NCBI RefSeq assembly: GCF_024172185.1
Contig: NZ_JAMZEC010000001.1
Coordinates: 5,228,001-5,292,000, forward strand
From: Nonomuraea roseoviolacea subsp. carminata
GTDB lineage: Bacteria; Actinomycetota; Actinomycetes; Streptosporangiales; Streptosporangiaceae
Length of the DNA stretch: 64,000 nt
Direction: 5' to 3'
Numbering within the stretch: position 1 is the first letter of the stretch; each line of letters opens with the position of its first letter. The notes under the pieces are model-generated. The model ran no database searches. It saw only the letters and a list, made by a program, of their open reading frames with translations, and had not been told where the DNA came from. Positions 1-8,457 of the stretch are shown here, piece after piece. Made by a program: the position numbers and the translations under genes.

Positions 1-298
1 GCAGCCACGTCGCGATGGGGTCGCTCCACGCCTCCACGCGGAACAACCACTCACCCTCGGTGGGCAGGCAGACCTCGACGCCCCACCGGTCGGTGCCCGG
101 TGAGAGCTCGCGCATCGGTCTCAGCCGATCACGCTGCCCGTCGGGCGCGGTGAGGACCACGCCCGCGGCCACGGCGTCGTGGCCTTCTCGGAACACGGTC
201 GCCGAGACCTGGAAGGTCTCACCGGCGACCGCCTTGGCGGGCCACTGCCCGCAGTCGACGACGGGGTGGATGTCCGTGATGGGAATTCTTCCGATCAT
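1..298 (-). CDS. glgE: Alpha-1,4-glucan:maltose-1-phosphate maltosyltransferase, N-terminal part (cut by window edge)
   Basis: GlgE transfers maltosyl units from maltose-1-phosphate onto alpha-1,4-glucans in the cytosol, in the trehalose-to-glucan pathway. Only the first 99 codons are present and the rest lies outside the window. The protein opens MIGRIPITDIHPVVDCGQWP and continues with AVAGETFQVSATVFREGHDA, the characteristic N-terminal beta domain of actinobacterial GlgE. The catalytic GH13 domain is not visible. The ATG at 298 matches the usual family start. The gene is divergent from glgP, the normal actinobacterial arrangement, sharing a 239-bp intergenic region. Identification rests on recalled family sequence over about 100 residues but is distinctive. 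Confidence 0.9.
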   Translation of the reverse strand, partial: MIGRIPITDIHPVVDCGQWPAKAVAGETFQVSATVFREGHDAVAAGVVLTAPDGQRDRLRPMRELSPGTDRWGVEVCLPTEGEWLFRVEAWSDPIATWL

Positions 299-537
299 CG
301 CGCATTTCGAGGTTGCGACGGCACACTCGGTACCGCCGGAGGCTTCCCTGGCAAGAACGATCCTTGCATGTAATTTGTGGGCAGCAGCGGATAGACCTCC
401 CGTGTCCCCGGGAGAACTGACAATGGTGGAAGTTGCCCCAATCGTCGCGCTTCATGCTTCTTCCCGGAAGGGGTTTGAACGTCCTTGCTGAGGGTGAGGG
501 ACTGAGAGGTCCCTCCTAGCCCATAGGGTGCACAAAC
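299..537. other. Divergent glgE/glgP intergenic region
   Basis: No gene is seen in these 239 bases. They hold short inverted repeats (for example GGCAAG...CTTGCC-like around 350-368) and, at the glgP end, a -10-like TAGGGT eight bases before the glgP GTG. I could not recognise a riboswitch. Confidence 0.5.
524..529 (+). promoter_or_regulatory. Candidate -10 element TAGGGT for leaderless glgP
   Basis: TAGGGT matches the actinobacterial TANNNT -10 pattern and ends eight bases before the GTG start of glgP. No good Shine-Dalgarno sequence lies between them, so a leaderless or near-leaderless transcript is the simplest reading. Confidence 0.45.
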
Positions 538-3120
538 GTGAGAGCTATCCGCCGGTTTACCGTACGCACAGTCCTGCCCCGGGAGCTGGCCGCACTCGGC
601 GAGCTGGTCCACAACCTGCGCTGGTCGTGGCACCCCGAGACCACAGACCTGTTCGCCGAGGTCGACCCGCGCCTGTGGGAACAGGTGGGCCACGACCCGG
701 TGGCCCTCCTCGGCGCCGTCGACCCGGCCAGGCTGTCCGAGCTCGCCGCCGACCGCCGCTTCCTGCGCCGTCTCGCCGACGCCGCCGACGACCTGCGCGA
801 GTACATGACCGCCCCGCGGTGGTACCAGACGCTGCCCGACGCCGCGCGTGCCATCGCCTACTTCTCCCCCGAGTACGGCATCGCCGCCGCCCTCCCGCAG
901 TACTCGGGCGGGCTCGGGATCCTGGCCGGAGACCACCTCAAGGCCGCCAGCGACCTCGGCGTCCCCATCCTCGCCGTGGGCCTGCTCTACCGCCACGGCT
1001 ACTTCACCCAGTCGCTGTCGCCCGAGGGCTGGCAGTTGGAGCACTACCCGTCGCTCGACGCGGGCGGTCTGCCGCTGACCCTCCTGAAGGAGGAGGACGG
1101 CACCCCCGTCAAGATCCGCGTCGGCCTGCCCGAGGGGCGCGCCCTGCACGCCCAGCTCTGGGTGGCCCAGGTCGGCCGCGTGCCGCTGCTGCTGCTCGAC
1201 TCCGACGTGGCCGACAACGACAGCGCGGCCCGCGACGTCACCGACCGCCTCTACGGCGGCGGCACCGACCACCGGCTCATGCAGGAACTGCTGCTCGGCG
1301 TGGGCGGCGTGCGCGCCATCCGCGCCTACTGCCGCATCACCGGCCACCCGGAGCCCGAGGTCTTCCACACCAACGAGGGCCACGCCGGGTTCCTCGGCCT
1401 GGAGCGCATCCGCGAGCTGACCGAGGCGCGGCTGTCGTTCGACGAGGCCCTGGAGGCCGTGCGGGCCGGCACGGTCTTCACCACGCACACGCCGGTGCCC
1501 GCGGGCATCGACCGCTTCCCCATCGAGATGATCGAGCGGCACTTCGGCGGCGACAACGCCTGGCCGACCGTGCCCGTGGAGCGCATCCTCGCCCTGGGCG
1601 CCGAGGCCGACCCCGGCCGCTTCAACATGGCGGTCATGGGCATGCGGCTGGCCCAGCGCGTCAACGGCGTCTCGGAGCTGCACGGCGAGGTCAGCCGGGA
1701 GATGTTCAAGAACCTCTGGCCCGGCTTCGACGTGGAGGAGGTGCCGATCGGCTCGATCACCAACGGCGTCCACGCCCCCACCTGGGTGGGCCGCGAGATG
1801 ATGGAGCTGGCCGGGCGCGAGCTGCCCCTGCTCATCGAGCGGGCGCGCGGCTGGGACGGCATCCAGAAGATCTCCGACGCCGAGATCTGGGAGATCCGGC
1901 GCACCCTGCGCCGCCGCCTGGTCGAGGGGGCCCGGGACCGGCTGCGCCGCTCCTGGCGCGACCGCGGCGCCTCCGACGCCGAGCTCGGCTGGATCGACGA
2001 CGCCCTCGACCCCGACGTGCTGACGATCGGCTTCGCCCGCCGCGTGCCGTCGTACAAGCGGCTCACGCTCATGCTGCGCGACCCCGAGCGGCTCAGGAGC
2101 CTGCTGCTCGACCCGGACAAGCCGGTGCAGATCGTGATCGCCGGCAAGGCCCACCCGGCCGACGAGGGCGGCAAGAAGCTGATCCAGCAGATCGTCAAGT
2201 TCGCCGACCACCCCGACGTGCGCCACCGCATCGTGTTCCTGCCCGACTACGACATGGCGCTCGGCCAGCTCATGACGCAGGGCAGCGACGTGTGGCTGAA
2301 CAACCCGCTGCGCCCCCTGGAGGCGTCCGGCACGTCCGGCATGAAGTCGGCCCTGAACGGCGGGCTCAACCTGTCCATCCGCGACGGATGGTGGGACGAG
2401 TGGTACGACGGCACCAACGGCTGGGCGATCCCCACGGCCGACGGCGTCGCCGACCCCGACCGGCGCGACGAGCTGGAGGCCGCCGCCCTGTACGACCTGA
2501 TCGAGCACGAGGTGTCCGACCGGTTCTACGACCGGGCGGCCGACGGGCTGCCGCGCCGCTGGATGGAGATGGTCAAGCACACGCTGACCTCGCTCGGCCC
2601 CAAGGTGCTGGCCGGCCGGATGCTGCGCGACTACGTCCTCAGCCTGTACACGCCGGCGGCCAAGGCGGGCCGCGCGCTCGCGGCCGACTCCTACGCCGGG
2701 GCCCGCTCGTTCGCCGCCTGGCGGCTGCGCGTGTCCAAGGCGTGGCCCGCGGTGCGGGTCGAGCACGTGGAGGCGTCCGGCGTCGGCGACACCCCCGAGG
2801 TGGGCAACGTGATGGACCTGCGGGCCACGATCGCGCTCGGCGACCTCGCCCCGGACGACGTGCTGGTCCAGGCCGCCTACGGCCGGGTCGGGCCGCACGA
2901 CGAGCTGGTCCACCCCGGCTACCTGGCGCTGACGCCCGTCGACAGCGACGACGACGGCCGCGCCCACTACGCGGGCGTGGTGCCGCTGGACCGCACGGGC
3001 GCGTTCGGCTACACCGTCCGGGTCGTGCCCCAGCACCCGCTGGCGGCCTCCCCGGCCGAGCTCGGGCTGCTCACCGTGCCCGAGGAGCCGGTCGGGATGA
3101 CCAACGGCACCCTGCGGTGA
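538..3120 (+). CDS. glgP: Alpha-glucan (glycogen/maltodextrin) phosphorylase
   Basis: The enzyme phosphorolyses alpha-1,4-glucans to glucose-1-phosphate in the cytosol. It has 860 residues and starts MRAIRRFTVRTVLPRELAAL, the actinobacterial form with an N-terminal DUF3417-type extension (about residues 10-120). The phosphorylase core follows, with a TNEGHAGF segment, a YKRLTLML segment and the pyridoxal-phosphate signature EASGTSGMKSALNGGLNLS, whose lysine is K603. The GTG at 538 is chosen because it gives the family N-terminus. The gene is divergent from glgE, so this pair handles synthesis and degradation of the same glucan. All expected active-site blocks appear intact. Confidence 0.93.
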   Translation: MRAIRRFTVRTVLPRELAALGELVHNLRWSWHPETTDLFAEVDPRLWEQVGHDPVALLGAVDPARLSELAADRRFLRRLADAADDLREYMTAPRWYQTLPDAARAIAYFSPEYGIAAALPQYSGGLGILAGDHLKAASDLGVPILAVGLLYRHGYFTQSLSPEGWQLEHYPSLDAGGLPLTLLKEEDGTPVKIRVGLPEGRALHAQLWVAQVGRVPLLLLDSDVADNDSAARDVTDRLYGGGTDHRLMQELLLGVGGVRAIRAYCRITGHPEPEVFHTNEGHAGFLGLERIRELTEARLSFDEALEAVRAGTVFTTHTPVPAGIDRFPIEMIERHFGGDNAWPTVPVERILALGAEADPGRFNMAVMGMRLAQRVNGVSELHGEVSREMFKNLWPGFDVEEVPIGSITNGVHAPTWVGREMMELAGRELPLLIERARGWDGIQKISDAEIWEIRRTLRRRLVEGARDRLRRSWRDRGASDAELGWIDDALDPDVLTIGFARRVPSYKRLTLMLRDPERLRSLLLDPDKPVQIVIAGKAHPADEGGKKLIQQIVKFADHPDVRHRIVFLPDYDMALGQLMTQGSDVWLNNPLRPLEASGTSGMKSALNGGLNLSIRDGWWDEWYDGTNGWAIPTADGVADPDRRDELEAAALYDLIEHEVSDRFYDRAADGLPRRWMEMVKHTLTSLGPKVLAGRMLRDYVLSLYTPAAKAGRALAADSYAGARSFAAWRLRVSKAWPAVRVEHVEASGVGDTPEVGNVMDLRATIALGDLAPDDVLVQAAYGRVGPHDELVHPGYLALTPVDSDDDGRAHYAGVVPLDRTGAFGYTVRVVPQHPLAASPAELGLLTVPEEPVGMTNGTLR

Positions 3121-3166
3121 GCGCGGGCCCGCCGTACGGACGGGGCGCGGGGCCTTGACGGCGCTG

Positions 3167-3172
3167 GATAAT
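3167..3172 (+). promoter_or_regulatory. Candidate -10 element GATAAT for a leaderless RpiR-type gene
   Basis: GATAAT ends six bases before a GTG at 3179. This spacing places the transcription start on the GTG, so the downstream regulator is probably translated without a leader. Confidence 0.45.
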
Positions 3173-3178
3173 CGGGGT

Positions 3179-4075
3179 GTGGACAACAGCGGGAACGGCG
3201 TGCGCGCCGACACTCTGGTGGCCACGGTCCGCGGCGTGCTGCCCTCGCTGACGCCCGCCGCGCAGACCGTCGCCCGCCTCATCCTGGAGGATCCCGCGAC
3301 GGTGGCCCGGAGCACCATCACCGAGCTGTCCGCCGCCTCGGGCACCAGTGAGGCCACGATCGTGCGCACGGCCAGGCTGCTGGGCTTCGCGGGCTACCCG
3401 CAGCTCCGGCTGGCCCTGGCCGCGGCCGCCGCCCAGCCCGACCGGCTGGTGCCCGGCGACCTCGCCCCCGACGACCCGCTGTCGGAGGTCATCGTCAAGG
3501 TGGCCAGGGCCGAGTCCGAGGCGATCAACGACACGGTCGCCCAGCTCACCTCCGAGCGGCTCGGCCTGGTCATCGACGCCATCGTGGGGGCGCGGCGGAT
3601 CGACGCGTACGGTGTGGGCGCCTCGGGCCTGGTCGCGGCGGACGTCGCGCAGAAGCTCCTGCGCATCGGCGTGTCCTGCCACGCCTTCCAGGACGCCCAC
3701 CTCGCGCTGACCAGCTCCGTCCTGCTCAGGCCCGGCGACGTCGCCATCGGCATCAGCACGTCCGGCGAGACGCCGGACGTGCTGGAGCCGCTGGGCCGGG
3801 CCAAGGAGGCCGGCGCCACCACCGTGGCGATCACCAACAACCCGCGCTCGACGATCGCGGAGCTGGCCGAGCACGTGCTCATCTCGGCCGGGCGCGAGAC
3901 GGAGTTCCGTCCCGGCGCGCTGGCCAGCCGCATCAGCCAGCTCCTGGTCATCGACTGCGTGTTCGTCGGCGTCGCCCAGCGCACGTTCGACTCCTCCCAG
4001 GAGGCGTGGAACAGCACCAGGCGCGCCGTTCAGGAGTTCACCCGGAGAACGTCACACGCACGTCGTCAGCCTTGA
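3179..4075 (+). CDS. MurR/RpiR family transcriptional regulator (HTH + SIS)
   Basis: This is a sugar-phosphate-responsive DNA-binding regulator of 298 residues. An N-terminal HTH_6 domain spans about residues 10-85 (LTPAAQTVARLILEDPATVA; SGTSEATIVRTARLLGFAGY). A C-terminal SIS domain spans about 120-265 (DAYGVGASGLVAADVAQKLL; GDVAIGISTSGETPDVLEPL; TTVAITNN), with the serine-rich loop that binds phosphorylated sugars. I prefer the GTG at 3179 over a TTG at 3155 because a GATAAT -10 sits six bases upstream. Its ligand is unknown. The convergent neighbour is a peptidoglycan amidase whose 3' end overlaps it by 38 bp, so a muropeptide or amino-sugar ligand is a reasonable but unproven guess. Confidence 0.88.
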   Translation: MDNSGNGVRADTLVATVRGVLPSLTPAAQTVARLILEDPATVARSTITELSAASGTSEATIVRTARLLGFAGYPQLRLALAAAAAQPDRLVPGDLAPDDPLSEVIVKVARAESEAINDTVAQLTSERLGLVIDAIVGARRIDAYGVGASGLVAADVAQKLLRIGVSCHAFQDAHLALTSSVLLRPGDVAIGISTSGETPDVLEPLGRAKEAGATTVAITNNPRSTIAELAEHVLISAGRETEFRPGALASRISQLLVIDCVFVGVAQRTFDSSQEAWNSTRRAVQEFTRRTSHARRQP

Positions 4076-5957
4076 CGAACATGACGCGGTGCCCGAACTG
4101 GATCTCCAGGTACTTCGTCTTGCCCTTGACCACGGTGTGCGGCTCCGGCTCGAAGGTGACCGCCCGGTAGTACTCGGTCGCCGCCGGGCCGGCCAGCGTG
4201 TACTTCTCGCCGGCCGAGAACGTGTACTGGAGCGGGGTGACCGCCTGGTACGGGATGTCGGCCGGGTAGGCCTCCTTCTCCGGGTAGGCCCTGCCGTACA
4301 CCGGGACCGTGGCCAGGCCCGGCTTGGGCGTCACCACGAGGCCCATCGAGGGCACGGCGGTCGGCGCGGAGGCCGGGTTGTGGAACCACGCCTTCTGGCC
4401 GAGGTACCAGATCGCGGTCCAGTCGCCCTGCCGGTCGGCCACGGCGAAGCGCTGGCCGGTGGTGGCGCGGGCGCTGTGGTCGTACACGCTGTAGAGCGAG
4501 TCGCCCGTGGGGTGCTTGCCGATGTCCTTGATCAGGGGGGCGTCGGCGCGCGGCTCGGTGCGCAGCCAGACCGTGGAGGCGGGCAGCGGCGGGCAGGCGT
4601 TCTCGGGGTTCTTGCGGTCACAGCCGTAGAAGTACGGCTTGTTGGTCGCGAAGTCCGGCTTGATCATGACGGAGCCGGACCTGGGGCCGCCGAACTGGTG
4701 CAGCGGGGCGCCGATCAGCTCGAAGTAGTGCGCCCAGTCCCAGAACGGTCCGGGGTCCTCGTGCATGCCCTTGACCGTGGTCGGCAGGGTGCCGGGCACG
4801 TTGTCGTGGCCGAGGATGTGCGCGCGGTCGAGCGGCACGCCGTGGCGCAGCGCCAGGTAGCGCACCAGCTTGGCCGACGACCGGTACATCGCCTCGGTGT
4901 ACCAGGTGCTGCCCTCGGCCAGGAAGCCCTCGTGCTCGATGCCGATGGACTTGGCGTTGATGTACCAGTTGCCGGCCTGCCAGCCGACGTCCTTGGTCTT
5001 GATCTGCTGGGCGATGTGGCCGTCGCTGGAGCGGACGGAGTAGTGCCAGCTCCCGGGCCACTTCGGGTCCTGGTTGAGCTTGACCGAGGGCGCCCAGTAG
5101 CCCTCCATGTCGTGGATGACGATGTAGTCGACCTTCTGGTTGAAGGGCCGGTTCGCCAGGTCGTAGTGGCCGTAGTCGTTGTTCGGGAGCTGCTGGTAGG
5201 CGGCCGGGATCCACTCGCAGGAGATCGTGGGCGGGCACTCGACGCCGTCGCGGCGCGGCGGGCGCAGGCCGAGCTTCTCCAGCCACTTCTCCACGGCCTC
5301 CAGGCCGGGCACCGGCTTGAGGGTGACGCGGCCGCCGTCGTCGGTGACCCGGTCGGCGCCCTCCTTGATCGTCGAGTACACCTCGTCGGCGAAGACCTTG
5401 GCGGCCTGCGACTCCTCGGCGCCGGAGTACTTCGCGACCGCGCCGTACCACTCGCCCGGGTCGTCGCTCAGCGGCGCGCCGAGCGACTTCTGGTAGTCGG
5501 CGAGCAGCGCCGCGCCGCCCCGGATGTTGGCGGCGTCGTCGGCGCGCAGCTTCTCGCGGCTCTCGCCGGTGAGCTCGGCGGCCTTCTCGATGGTGCGCAG
5601 CGAGGCGGGGATCTCTTCGGGGGTGGGAGTGGCGGCGGGGGCGGCGAGCGGGCGGCTCTCGTCGCCGCGCGCGTCCTCCTCACTGCCGTCGTGGTGGTTG
5701 GAGGCGGTGAAGGAGGCGGCGTCGGTCAGGTGCATGGGGCCGAACCCGGCGTTGTTGCTGGGCTGGCCGGCGTGGGCGTCCCAGCGCGACTCCAGGTAGG
5801 AGACGCCCAGGAGGACGCTTTCGGGGACCTTGAACTCCGCGGCTGCGGCGCTGAACGCCTGCTGCCGGTCGTCCGGCTCGGCGGCGGCCTGTGCCGCCGT
5901 GGGGATGCTCGCTAAGGGGAGGAAGGCGACCGCGGCGATCGCCAGCGCTCTGCGCAT
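4038..5957 (-). CDS. Secreted N-acetylmuramoyl-L-alanine amidase with N-terminal transglycosylase-like domain
   Basis: This exported peptidoglycan hydrolase has 639 residues. A signal peptide covers residues 1-25 (MRRALAIAAVAFLPLASIPT, then AQA-A). Residues about 30-190 resemble a lysozyme-like/transglycosylase fold, with the candidate catalytic glutamate in VSYLESRWDAHAG. Residues about 260-420 form an Amidase_2 domain with the zinc-ligand segments VDYIVIHDMEGYW, GIEHEGFL and HILGHDNVPG. The C-terminal ~200 residues look like SH3-type cell-wall-binding repeats. The ATG at 5957 has a good AGGAG six bases upstream, so I prefer it to an ATG 36 bases earlier. Codon 15 in the signal peptide is a rare TTA. 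The 3' end overlaps the convergent RpiR gene by 38 bp. Confidence 0.88.
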   Translation of the reverse strand: MRRALAIAAVAFLPLASIPTAAQAAAEPDDRQQAFSAAAAEFKVPESVLLGVSYLESRWDAHAGQPSNNAGFGPMHLTDAASFTASNHHDGSEEDARGDESRPLAAPAATPTPEEIPASLRTIEKAAELTGESREKLRADDAANIRGGAALLADYQKSLGAPLSDDPGEWYGAVAKYSGAEESQAAKVFADEVYSTIKEGADRVTDDGGRVTLKPVPGLEAVEKWLEKLGLRPPRRDGVECPPTISCEWIPAAYQQLPNNDYGHYDLANRPFNQKVDYIVIHDMEGYWAPSVKLNQDPKWPGSWHYSVRSSDGHIAQQIKTKDVGWQAGNWYINAKSIGIEHEGFLAEGSTWYTEAMYRSSAKLVRYLALRHGVPLDRAHILGHDNVPGTLPTTVKGMHEDPGPFWDWAHYFELIGAPLHQFGGPRSGSVMIKPDFATNKPYFYGCDRKNPENACPPLPASTVWLRTEPRADAPLIKDIGKHPTGDSLYSVYDHSARATTGQRFAVADRQGDWTAIWYLGQKAWFHNPASAPTAVPSMGLVVTPKPGLATVPVYGRAYPEKEAYPADIPYQAVTPLQYTFSAGEKYTLAGPAATEYYRAVTFEPEPHTVVKGKTKYLEIQFGHRVMFVKADDVRVTFSG

Positions 5958-6083
5958 GGGCGCTCCTAGACTGCTGGGGGTGCTGCAACGCACAGCGTCT
6001 CAATATTTTCTTTCTGCGGCGAGAGCTTTGCGAAGGATTTTTTCACGCATGGACGCCGGCGGATCTTCGCGGGGGCGCTCTTG

Positions 6084-6089
6084 TAGGGT
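6084..6089 (+). promoter_or_regulatory. Candidate -10 element TAGGGT for leaderless enoyl-CoA hydratase gene
   Basis: TAGGGT ends six bases before the ATG at 6096 and no Shine-Dalgarno intervenes, which is the spacing of a leaderless transcript. Confidence 0.5.
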
Positions 6090-6095
6090 CGGGGC

Positions 6096-6869
6096 ATGGC
6101 TGAGTTCGTACGCGTAGAGGTCGCCGGGCAGACCGCCACCATCAGGCTCGACCGCCCCAAGATGAACGCCCTCAACCGCCAGGCCCAGCACGAGATCGCC
6201 GAGGCGGCCCGCGCCGTCGACGCCGACCCGGGCGTCCACGCGGTCGTGCTCTACGGCGGCGAGCGCGTCTTCGCCGCCGGCGTCGACGTCAAGGAGATGG
6301 TCACCATGTCGTACGCCGACATGGCCCTCCACTCCCGCACGCTGCAGGACTGCTTCACGGCGGTCGCGCGCATCGGCAAGCCGGTCATCGCCGCCGTCAC
6401 CGGCTACGCGCTCGGCGGCGGGTGCGAGCTCGCGCTGTGCGCCGACTTCCGCGTCGCGGGCGAGTCGGCCAAGCTCGGCCAGCCGGAGATCCAGCTCGGC
6501 ATCATCCCGGGCGCGGGCGGCACGCAGCGGCTGCCGCGCCTGGTCGGGCCGGCCCGGGCCAAGGACCTCATCTACAGCGGCCGGCACGTCCCGGCCGCCG
6601 AGGCCCTCGCGATGGGGCTGGTCGACCGGGTGGTGCCGGACGCGGAGGTGTACACGGCGGCGCTGGAGTGGGCGGCCACGTTCGCCGGCGGGCCGACGGT
6701 GGCGTACCGTGCCGCCAAGCAGGCGATCGATCAGGGGCTGGAGTCCGACCTCGACACGGGGCTGGAGATCGAGCGGCTGCAGTTCTCGGGCCTGTTCGCC
6801 ACTGAGGACGCGCGCACAGGTATGACGGCGTTCGCGGAGAAGTCAAAGCCTTCTTTCTCGGGGCGATGA
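6096..6869 (+). CDS. Enoyl-CoA hydratase/isomerase family protein
   Basis: A crotonase-fold enzyme of 257 residues, the usual length for a stand-alone enoyl-CoA hydratase. It adds water to trans-2-enoyl-CoA in beta-oxidation. The oxyanion-hole segment is GYALGGGCELALCADFRVAG. Both catalytic glutamates of true hydratases are present, E111 in GGGCELAL and E131 in GQPEIQLGIIPGAGGTQ, so hydratase rather than isomerase-only activity is likely. The substrate chain length cannot be read from sequence. The start follows a -10 element directly. The gene is divergent from the amidase and convergent with a GH30 glycosidase, and is not in an obvious fatty-acid operon. Confidence 0.9.
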   Translation: MAEFVRVEVAGQTATIRLDRPKMNALNRQAQHEIAEAARAVDADPGVHAVVLYGGERVFAAGVDVKEMVTMSYADMALHSRTLQDCFTAVARIGKPVIAAVTGYALGGGCELALCADFRVAGESAKLGQPEIQLGIIPGAGGTQRLPRLVGPARAKDLIYSGRHVPAAEALAMGLVDRVVPDAEVYTAALEWAATFAGGPTVAYRAAKQAIDQGLESDLDTGLEIERLQFSGLFATEDARTGMTAFAEKSKPSFSGR

Positions 6870-6952
6870 TCGGCTGAGGGCCTCCAGGGAAGCGGCCGCT
6901 GAGCGGCACAGGGCCGGGCGCCGTCACGTGCGTCAGGTCACCAGGGCCGTGG

Positions 6953-8296
6953 TCAACCCCTGACCACGACCGTGGTGAGCGATCTCGGCGCGAGCGTCAC
7001 CGCGTGGCCGGTCACCTCCGACTCCGCCAGGTCGTGGGCCTCGTCCGTGACGTAGGCCGTCGCCCGGCCGCGAACGCCCTGCCACGTGACCGGGGCCGTT
7101 CCCGTGTTGAGGATCTCCACCACCCCCGAGCCGTCCTTGTTCCTGAACGCCGAAACTTTCAGCGACGGGTCGGCGGCCGAGGCGTCCAGCCGGACCGCTC
7201 CCGGGCGGATGAACCGGCTGTAGGCGGCCAGCGCCCACAGGCGCTTGGACACGTGGTACGTCCGGGTCGTCTCGTCGATCTGGAGCAGCGCGCGGGTGGC
7301 GCCGCGTGAGGCGCCGAGCCAGTAGACGTAGCCGCTCACGTCGCCCAGCGTGAGGGCGTCGTGCACGGCCGAGGCGATCGCCATGCCGTCGTAGCCGCCG
7401 CCGTCGTCCCAGCGCTCGTCCCACGTGCCGCCGTTGGGGTTCCACTCCGACATCCACGTCCTGCGGGTCGTGGGCAGCGGCCCGTCCACCGGGCTGGCGT
7501 AGGTGTGACCGGTGTGGGTCCTCACCCAGCGGCGCGCCTCCGGGTCGGCCTCGACGGCCGCCGAGTACGCCTTGGCCTCCTTCCAGCCGAACGAGTCGCA
7601 GCACACCAGGTTCACCCCCTTGGCGACGGGCCCGAGGACCTTGGCGAACTCGGCGGCCTCGGCCGGGGTGAAGCGCATCGAGGCGTAGGTGGCGGTGAAG
7701 TCGGGCTCGTTCGTGAAGCCGAGGTCGGTGATCCTGATGCCCTCCTGGGCGTAGAAGCGGGTGTACTGGGCCAGGTAGCGGGCGTAGGCGGTGCGCCACT
7801 CGGGCTTGAGGGCGCCGCCGTTCTTGTCGTCGCCGTTGTCCTTCATGTAGCCGGGGGCGCTCCAGGCGTCGGCGAAGAAGCGCCGCACGCCGTACTCCTT
7901 GGCCGCCTTGGCCACCCAGACCTGGCTGTTGTCGTCGCCGTCCCAGACGTAGCGGGGCGGGGCGCCGGGGCCGCCCGGGTCCTCCGGCTGGATCGAGACC
8001 ATGTGGTCGTACGGGCTGCCGGCGGGGGAGGAGCCGATGCCGAGCCGCAGGATGCTGAACCCGGCGCCCTTGTCGCGGTCGAACCACAGGTCGAGGATCT
8101 CGCGCTGCTGAGCCTCGGGCAGCGCGCGCAGCAGCTCGTTGCGCCGGAACGCCTGGGAGATGCCGAAGCCGTCGATCTCCTGGTGGCGGACGTGCTCGCG
8201 CACCGTGATCACGCCCGGAGCCGCGGAGGCCTGGGCGGATGGGACGGGGACGGCCGGCAGGCCGAGCAGGGTGATCGCGGCAACGCCTCGCCACAT
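6953..8296 (-). CDS. Secreted glycoside hydrolase family 30 protein
   Basis: A 447-residue exported glycosidase. The signal peptide is MWRGVAAITLLGLPAVPVPS followed by AQASA. The (beta/alpha)8 barrel begins HQEIDGFGISQAFRR, the typical GH30 opening. The acid/base glutamate is in LGFTNEPDFTA and the nucleophile glutamate in WMSEWNPNGGTW. The last ~80 residues (VKVSAFRNKDGSG-like, SLTTVVVRG end) form the beta-sandwich side domain. The start at 8296 is chosen because it begins the signal peptide and has GGAGGG upstream; a longer in-frame extension upstream lacks any such feature. GH30 includes xylanases, beta-1,6-galactanases and glucanases; I cannot choose among them. Palindromes next to the start suggest substrate-responsive repression. 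Confidence 0.85.
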   Translation of the reverse strand: MWRGVAAITLLGLPAVPVPSAQASAAPGVITVREHVRHQEIDGFGISQAFRRNELLRALPEAQQREILDLWFDRDKGAGFSILRLGIGSSPAGSPYDHMVSIQPEDPGGPGAPPRYVWDGDDNSQVWVAKAAKEYGVRRFFADAWSAPGYMKDNGDDKNGGALKPEWRTAYARYLAQYTRFYAQEGIRITDLGFTNEPDFTATYASMRFTPAEAAEFAKVLGPVAKGVNLVCCDSFGWKEAKAYSAAVEADPEARRWVRTHTGHTYASPVDGPLPTTRRTWMSEWNPNGGTWDERWDDGGGYDGMAIASAVHDALTLGDVSGYVYWLGASRGATRALLQIDETTRTYHVSKRLWALAAYSRFIRPGAVRLDASAADPSLKVSAFRNKDGSGVVEILNTGTAPVTWQGVRGRATAYVTDEAHDLAESEVTGHAVTLAPRSLTTVVVRG

Positions 8297-8304
8297 GACG
8301 CCCT

Positions 8305-8339
8305 CCGAAAATTTCGGAACATCAATGATATGTTTCTGG
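8305..8339. promoter_or_regulatory. Two palindromes upstream of the GH30 gene (putative operator)
   Basis: CCGAAA-A-TTTCGG (8305-8317) is a perfect 6+1+6 inverted repeat overlapping the ribosome-binding site of the GH30 gene. It is followed at once by an imperfect palindrome, AACATCAATGATATGTT (8318-8334). These bases are also much more AT-rich than their surroundings. The arrangement suits a repressor that blocks transcription or translation start. Confidence 0.4.
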
Positions 8340-8443
8340 GTGCGTGCCGGAAACGTAAGCGCCGGGCGAGGATCCGTCAACACCTCTGTCAGATCGGGTG
8401 TTGCCATTCGGGCACGGCGCCGTGGTGGGTGGCGATTTCCCAC

Positions 8444-8449
8444 TATGGT
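8444..8449 (+). promoter_or_regulatory. Candidate -10 element TATGGT for the coiled-coil/PP-loop operon
   Basis: TATGGT lies eight bases before the ATG at 8458. The ten bases ACTATGGTGA are identical to those at the likely ilv promoter near 52,227, supporting a housekeeping -10. Confidence 0.4.
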
Positions 8450-8457
8450 GACGTTTC

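Noticed and set aside
299..537. Riboswitch upstream of glgP
   Set aside because: Short hairpins exist but no known aptamer core could be recognised, and glgP appears leaderless.
3155..3178. TTG start extending the RpiR-type regulator by eight codons
   Set aside because: A GATAAT -10 lies inside this extension, and residues before the GTG at 3179 add nothing conserved.
295..3369. 1024-codon open frame antisense to glgP
   Set aside because: Its codons mirror glgP; composition is Val/Gly/Arg/Asp-rich with no family motif. High GC3 creates such open frames opposite real genes.
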